8,696 nt of DNA from Ruminococcus sp. (GTDB lineage Bacteria; Bacillota; Clostridia; Oscillospirales; Ruminococcaceae), in contig DNLQ01000044.1 of the NCBI GenBank assembly GCA_003488415.1, positions 1-8,696 of the forward strand. The letters run 5' to 3'. A model generated the notes under the pieces. The model did not search any database, was not told the origin of the DNA, and worked only from the letters and a program-made list of their open reading frames with translations. Shown here piece after piece: positions 5,990 to 8,696 of the stretch. The position numbers were made by a program, and so were the translations under genes. Within the stretch, counting starts at the first letter, position 1. Every line of letters starts with the position of its first letter.

Positions 5990-6208
5990 TTACTTGACTC
6001 TCCAGGTGATCCTGCCCTTGGACAGGTCATAGGGTGACATTTCGAGCTTCACCTTATCACCGGGAACGATCCTGATATAGTTCATTCTGAGCTTGCCGGA
6101 AACGTGTGACAGCACCTCGTGACCGTTCTCAAGCTGTACCTTGAACATTGCGTTAGGAAGAGCGTCTGTTACAACGCCTTCTACCTCGATTACATCTTCT
6201 TTAGACAC
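5990..6208 (-). CDS. infA: Translation initiation factor IF-1, GTG start
   Basis: IF-1 binds the A site of the 30S subunit during initiation and helps IF-2 and IF-3 select the start. The 72-residue product is exactly the usual bacterial length and is one OB-fold (S1-like) domain: SKEDVIEVEGVV, LPNAMFKVQLENGHEVLSHVSGKLRMNYIRIVPGD, and SPYDLSKGRITWRVK at the end. An in-frame ATG at 6244 would add 12 residues with no family support. GGGAGGT at 6215-6221 lies 6 nt before the GTG at 6208, and the product then begins (M)SKEDVIEVEG as in other IF-1s. The start lies 8 nt inside the preceding KOW gene, which points to coupled translation. The rpmJ gene follows. Confidence 0.97.
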   Translation of the reverse strand: MSKEDVIEVEGVVTDALPNAMFKVQLENGHEVLSHVSGKLRMNYIRIVPGDKVKLEMSPYDLSKGRITWRVK

Positions 6209-6482
6209 TTGATGACCTCCCTTGCCCGCTGCTTTCCATATCACGGAGCAGCGTTCTGAGCTTTTTATCAGTAATATCGCTTAAATTGATCATGCTACCT
6301 GTCAGACGGATATGCTTCAGATTCTTCCGCTTCGGAGCTGCGAGCTTCCTCGTTTTCCCGTCCGCTATGAAGCAGTATCCCTCACTTACGCCTGTGACCA
6401 CGAAGAAGCCTCCGTAGCGGCTTTCCGCATCACGTCCGGCGCAAGCCCTGACCACTGAGCCAGTCTGCACCTTGTTACACAC
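6201..6482 (-). CDS. KOW-domain RNA-binding protein (L14e-like) between map and infA, GTG start
   Basis: This 93-residue protein matches in place and character the small KOW-domain, L14e-like proteins found between map and infA in many Firmicutes (YbzG is the B. subtilis counterpart as I recall it). Residues about 6-35 form the KOW beta unit: QTGSVVRACAGRDAESRYGGF, with a Gly-rich turn and the following VVTGVSEGYCFIADGKTRKL. KRKNLKHIRLTG (51-62) is basic and probably contacts RNA. The tail (63-93) is a short helix, DITDKKLRTLLRDM, then a Ser/Gly-rich end. The GTG at 6482 has GGAGGT 6 nt upstream; no ATG lies in frame upstream close by. The stop overlaps the infA start by 8 nt. Association with the ribosome or its assembly is inferred from domain and context. 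No enzymatic motif is visible. Confidence 0.88.
   Translation of the reverse strand: MCNKVQTGSVVRACAGRDAESRYGGFFVVTGVSEGYCFIADGKTRKLAAPKRKNLKHIRLTGSMINLSDITDKKLRTLLRDMESSGQGRSSSV
6215..6221 (-). promoter_or_regulatory. Ribosome binding site for infA inside the KOW gene
   Basis: GGGAGGT on the - strand, 6 nt before GTG 6208. It lies in the last codons of the KOW gene, so ribosomes finishing that gene pass over it. It decides the GTG start over the ATG at 6244. Confidence 0.8.
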
Positions 6483-6488
6483 GATGTG

Positions 6489-6494
6489 ACCTCC
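6489..6494 (-). promoter_or_regulatory. Ribosome binding site supporting the GTG start of the KOW gene
   Basis: GGAGGT on the - strand lies immediately after the map stop codon and 6 nt before GTG 6482. Confidence 0.8.
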
Positions 6495-6495
6495 G

Positions 6496-7248
6496 TCAGG
6501 GTTCTGTCATTATAACGGGACCGTCAGGAGTTATTGCGATCATATGCTCAAAATGAGCCGACAGTGAGCCGCTCTTGGTAACCACGGTCCAGTTGTCTTT
6601 AAGGGTTCGTACATCGTCGCCTCTGACGTTTATCATCGGCTCGATGCAGATCGTCATACCGGCTACCAGTCTCGGGCCCCTTCCGGGCTTGCCCCAGTTT
6701 GGTATCTCCGGTGATTCATGGACCTCTCTGCCGATACCGTGGCCGCAGTAATTTCTTACGATTCCGTAGCCTCGTGAGGCACAGTACTCCTCAACAGCAT
6801 GAGATATGTCTCCGATTCGGTTTCCGACCTGAGCCTGAGCGATACCCTCGTAGAGGGATTTCTCAGTGACCTCAAGAAGTGCCTTTGCTTCATCAGAAAT
6901 CTTGCCCACAGGGAAGGTCCAGCAGCTGTCGGCGTTATAGCCGTTGTAGGCTGCGCCGGTGTCGATGCTGACTATATCGCCTTCCTGGAGGCGGTGACTG
7001 GCCTTCGGGATCCCGTGGATCACTTCCTCGTTTACCGAGATACAAGCGTGTCCAGGAAATCCGTAAAGACCTTTGAATGCAGATTTGCAGCCGTGTCTGG
7101 CATAGTATTCACCAACCAGCTTATCCACCTCAAGGGTGGTCATACCCGGCTTTAACCTTTCGCCTGCATACCATATCGCACCGTAGGTTATCCTACCGGC
7201 TTCACGCATTATGGCAAGCTCGGACTTTGATTTGATGGTTATACTCAT
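6496..7248 (-). CDS. map: Type I methionine aminopeptidase
   Basis: MetAP removes the initiator Met from new proteins whose second residue is small, a cytoplasmic and usually essential step after deformylation. The 250-residue product has the full pita-bread metalloenzyme set: His78 (EEVIHGIP), the metal ligands Asp96 (SIDTGA), Asp107 (GYNADS), His170 (YCGHGIGREVHE), Glu203 (TICIEPM) and Glu234 (AHFEHMIAIT), and also His177. There is no N-terminal zinc-finger extension, so it is the short bacterial type Ia. The GFPGHACISVNEEV pocket region differs slightly from the more common GFPASIC form. The start ATG overlaps the adk stop by one base (TGATG), and TAGGAG lies 7 nt upstream inside adk. It is 13 nt before the KOW gene. 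This position after adk is standard. Confidence 0.98.
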   Translation of the reverse strand: MSITIKSKSELAIMREAGRITYGAIWYAGERLKPGMTTLEVDKLVGEYYARHGCKSAFKGLYGFPGHACISVNEEVIHGIPKASHRLQEGDIVSIDTGAAYNGYNADSCWTFPVGKISDEAKALLEVTEKSLYEGIAQAQVGNRIGDISHAVEEYCASRGYGIVRNYCGHGIGREVHESPEIPNWGKPGRGPRLVAGMTICIEPMINVRGDDVRTLKDNWTVVTKSGSLSAHFEHMIAITPDGPVIMTEP

Positions 7249-7883
7249 CAGTTTACTCCTACTGCCTCAAGAGTCAGCCTGGAAGTATCTGCTACCTCTT
7301 CCTGTCCCTCAACAGTTACCAGCTTGCCCTGGGCAGCGTAGTAATCCTTGAGAGGAGCAGTCTTTTCGTGGTAGGTAGCAAGTCTGTCGAGCACAACCTC
7401 GGGCTGGTCGTCCTTGCGGATGATGGTCTTATCTCCGCACTTGTCGCACACGCCCTCTGTTTTTGTAGGCTTATACTGAATGTGATAGGATGCTCCGCAG
7501 CCCTGGCAGACACGTCTGCCTGAGACTCTCTGCTTGATCGTCTCGTCGGGAACGTCGATCTCGATCACCTTGTCGATCTTGATGCCCATGTTATCCAGAG
7601 CCTCTGCCTGGGGAACAGTTCTGGGGAAGCCGTCGAGGATGAATCCCTTCTGGCAGTCGTCTTCTGCGATCCTCTCCTTTAGGATACCGATCACAATATC
7701 ATCGGATACCAGTGCGCCGGCGTCCATAGCAGCCTTAGCCTTGAGACCGTACTCAGTGCCGTTCTTTGCTGCTTCACGGAGAATGTTGCCAGTGGAGATC
7801 TGCGGGATACCGAGAGCGTCGGAAACTACCTCAGCCTGAGTACCCTTGCCCGCACCGGGTGCGCCTAAGAAAATAAGGTTCAT
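7248..7883 (-). CDS. adk: Adenylate kinase, zinc-LID type
   Basis: Adk interconverts ATP + AMP and 2 ADP and so balances the adenylate pool in the cytoplasm. The 211-residue product has the P-loop GAPGAGKGT (7-15), the AMP-binding region STGNILREA (30-38) and the signature GFILDGFPRT (80-89). The long LID carries four cysteines (126, 129, 146, 149), which makes a structural zinc site typical of Gram-positive Adks. RKDDQPEVVLDRL (156-168) holds the conserved Arg/Asp contacts to nucleotide. ATG 7883 has AGGAGG at 7890-7895, 6 nt upstream, right beside the secY stop. The gap to secY is 12 nt and the stop overlaps the map start by one base, so these genes are surely co-transcribed. Confidence 0.98.
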   Translation of the reverse strand: MNLIFLGAPGAGKGTQAEVVSDALGIPQISTGNILREAAKNGTEYGLKAKAAMDAGALVSDDIVIGILKERIAEDDCQKGFILDGFPRTVPQAEALDNMGIKIDKVIEIDVPDETIKQRVSGRRVCQGCGASYHIQYKPTKTEGVCDKCGDKTIIRKDDQPEVVLDRLATYHEKTAPLKDYYAAQGKLVTVEGQEEVADTSRLTLEAVGVN

Positions 7884-7895
7884 ACTGTTCCTCCT

Positions 7896-8696
7896 TTACT
7901 GTAAGAAGCCCTTATGATGTCTCATCATGAGCTGTGATTCCAGTGTACGTGTTGTTTCGAGCGCTACGCTTACTGCGATGAGTATCGTAGTACCGCCCAT
8001 TGAAAGTGACTGAAGGTTCTGATCTGCCATTGCGATGAAGATCGGAACTACAGCGATGATACCGAGGAAGATAGCTCCCACCAGTGAGATCTTGGAGAGT
8101 ACTCTCTGGATGTAGTCAGATGTGGGCTTACCAGGTCTGATACCGGGGATGCCGCCGTTTGACTGACGAAGGTTGTTTGCTATCTCAACGGGGTTGTACT
8201 GGAGTGAAACATAGAAGTAATTGAAAGCGATTATGAGCAGGAAGTAGATAACTGCATATCCCCAGCTTCTTGAGCTGAAGAACTCGATGAACTTGCTGTA
8301 GAAGGAGCCGTCCTTCGGATCGGGCTTGAACAGCTCGATAGTTCTCGGGATGGACATGAAGGACATTGCAAAGATGATAGGCATAACGCCGCTCATGATG
8401 ACCTTTATCGGGATATGTGTCCTCTGTCCGCCGTACTGCTTTCTGCCTACGACACGCTTTGCATACTGTATCGGGATACGTCTTTCAGCCTCGTTCATGA
8501 ATACGATGAATGCGAACTCGGCAATGATGAAGAGGAGGTATCCGATAGTGACGAACAGGTACTTCTGAGGCTGCTCTTTTGTAAGAGTGATCAGACGGCC
8601 TGCGTCAACGGGGAAACGTGCAGCGATACCGGCAAAGAGGAGCATTGATACGCCGTTGCCGATACCCTTATCGCTGATCCTGTTACCCATCCATAC
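7896..8696 (-). CDS. secY: Protein translocase subunit SecY (5' end outside the window)
   Basis: SecY is the channel of the Sec translocon that exports and inserts proteins across the cytoplasmic membrane. Only the C-terminal 266 residues are here; the frame runs on past the window edge (V-W-M-G-N-R), so the Met at 8690 is internal and not the start. A full SecY has about 430 residues and 10 membrane helices; the visible part covers roughly helices 6-10. Family marks are ISDKGIGNGVSMLLFAGI, the cytoplasmic loop ERRIPIQYAKRVVG, GGQRTHIPIKVIMSGVMPIIFA, YNPVEIANNLRQSNGGIPGIRPG and the C-terminal GGTTILIAVSVALETTRTLE. The tail MMRHHKGFLQ is usual for SecY. The gene leads into adk after 12 nt. The operon promoter lies upstream, outside this window. 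Confidence 0.98.
   Translation of the reverse strand, partial: VWMGNRISDKGIGNGVSMLLFAGIAARFPVDAGRLITLTKEQPQKYLFVTIGYLLFIIAEFAFIVFMNEAERRIPIQYAKRVVGRKQYGGQRTHIPIKVIMSGVMPIIFAMSFMSIPRTIELFKPDPKDGSFYSKFIEFFSSRSWGYAVIYFLLIIAFNYFYVSLQYNPVEIANNLRQSNGGIPGIRPGKPTSDYIQRVLSKISLVGAIFLGIIAVVPIFIAMADQNLQSLSMGGTTILIAVSVALETTRTLESQLMMRHHKGFLQ

Noticed and set aside
1..8696. Mobile element, CRISPR array, toxin-antitoxin or defence system
   Set aside because: No direct repeat array, terminal inverted repeats, transposase or recombinase motifs, or defence domains were seen. The window is core housekeeping sequence plus a few accessory genes.

Overview
The window looks like chromosome from an anaerobic Gram-positive of the class Clostridia, most probably near Ruminococcus/Oscillospiraceae. 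Three things suggest this: AGGAGG-type ribosome binding sites before nearly every gene; the order secY-adk-map-KOW-infA-rpmJ-rpsM-rpsK-rpsD-rpoA-rplQ, with rpsD inside the alpha operon and a small KOW protein between map and infA; and moderate GC content. The taxon is an inference from gene order and protein character; no search was run.

Left part, + strand (1-2853): a short-chain dehydrogenase/reductase (40-783), then purD (877-2163) for step two of purine synthesis, then a multi-pass membrane protein of unknown function (2177-2803) that starts 13 nt after purD and is probably co-transcribed with it. Two hairpins lie between the dehydrogenase and purD, one with a UUCG loop. The purD unit ends at a strong intrinsic terminator (2818-2853).

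Right part, - strand (8696 down to 2921): the distal end of the large ribosomal protein operon. It reads secY (5' end outside the window), adk, map, a KOW-domain RNA-binding protein, infA, rpmJ (37 codons), rpsM, rpsK, rpsD, rpoA and rplQ, then an intrinsic terminator (2921-2950) that faces the purD terminator. These genes join protein export, nucleotide charge balance, N-terminal Met removal, translation initiation, ribosome subunits and RNA polymerase alpha in one growth-linked transcript.

Start sites needed correction in several places. rpsK appears to start at TTG; the KOW gene and infA start at GTG and overlap by 8 nt; rpoA and rplQ start a few codons inside their longest open frames. 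The longest non-coding stretch of the ribosomal operon is the 90-nt rpsD-rpoA junction, which holds two hairpins and may be a processing or regulatory point.

I see no mobile element, CRISPR array, tRNA, rRNA or evident new multi-gene system. The items worth a second look are the uncharacterised KOW protein, the unknown membrane protein beside purD, the rpsD-rpoA junction and the non-ATG starts.
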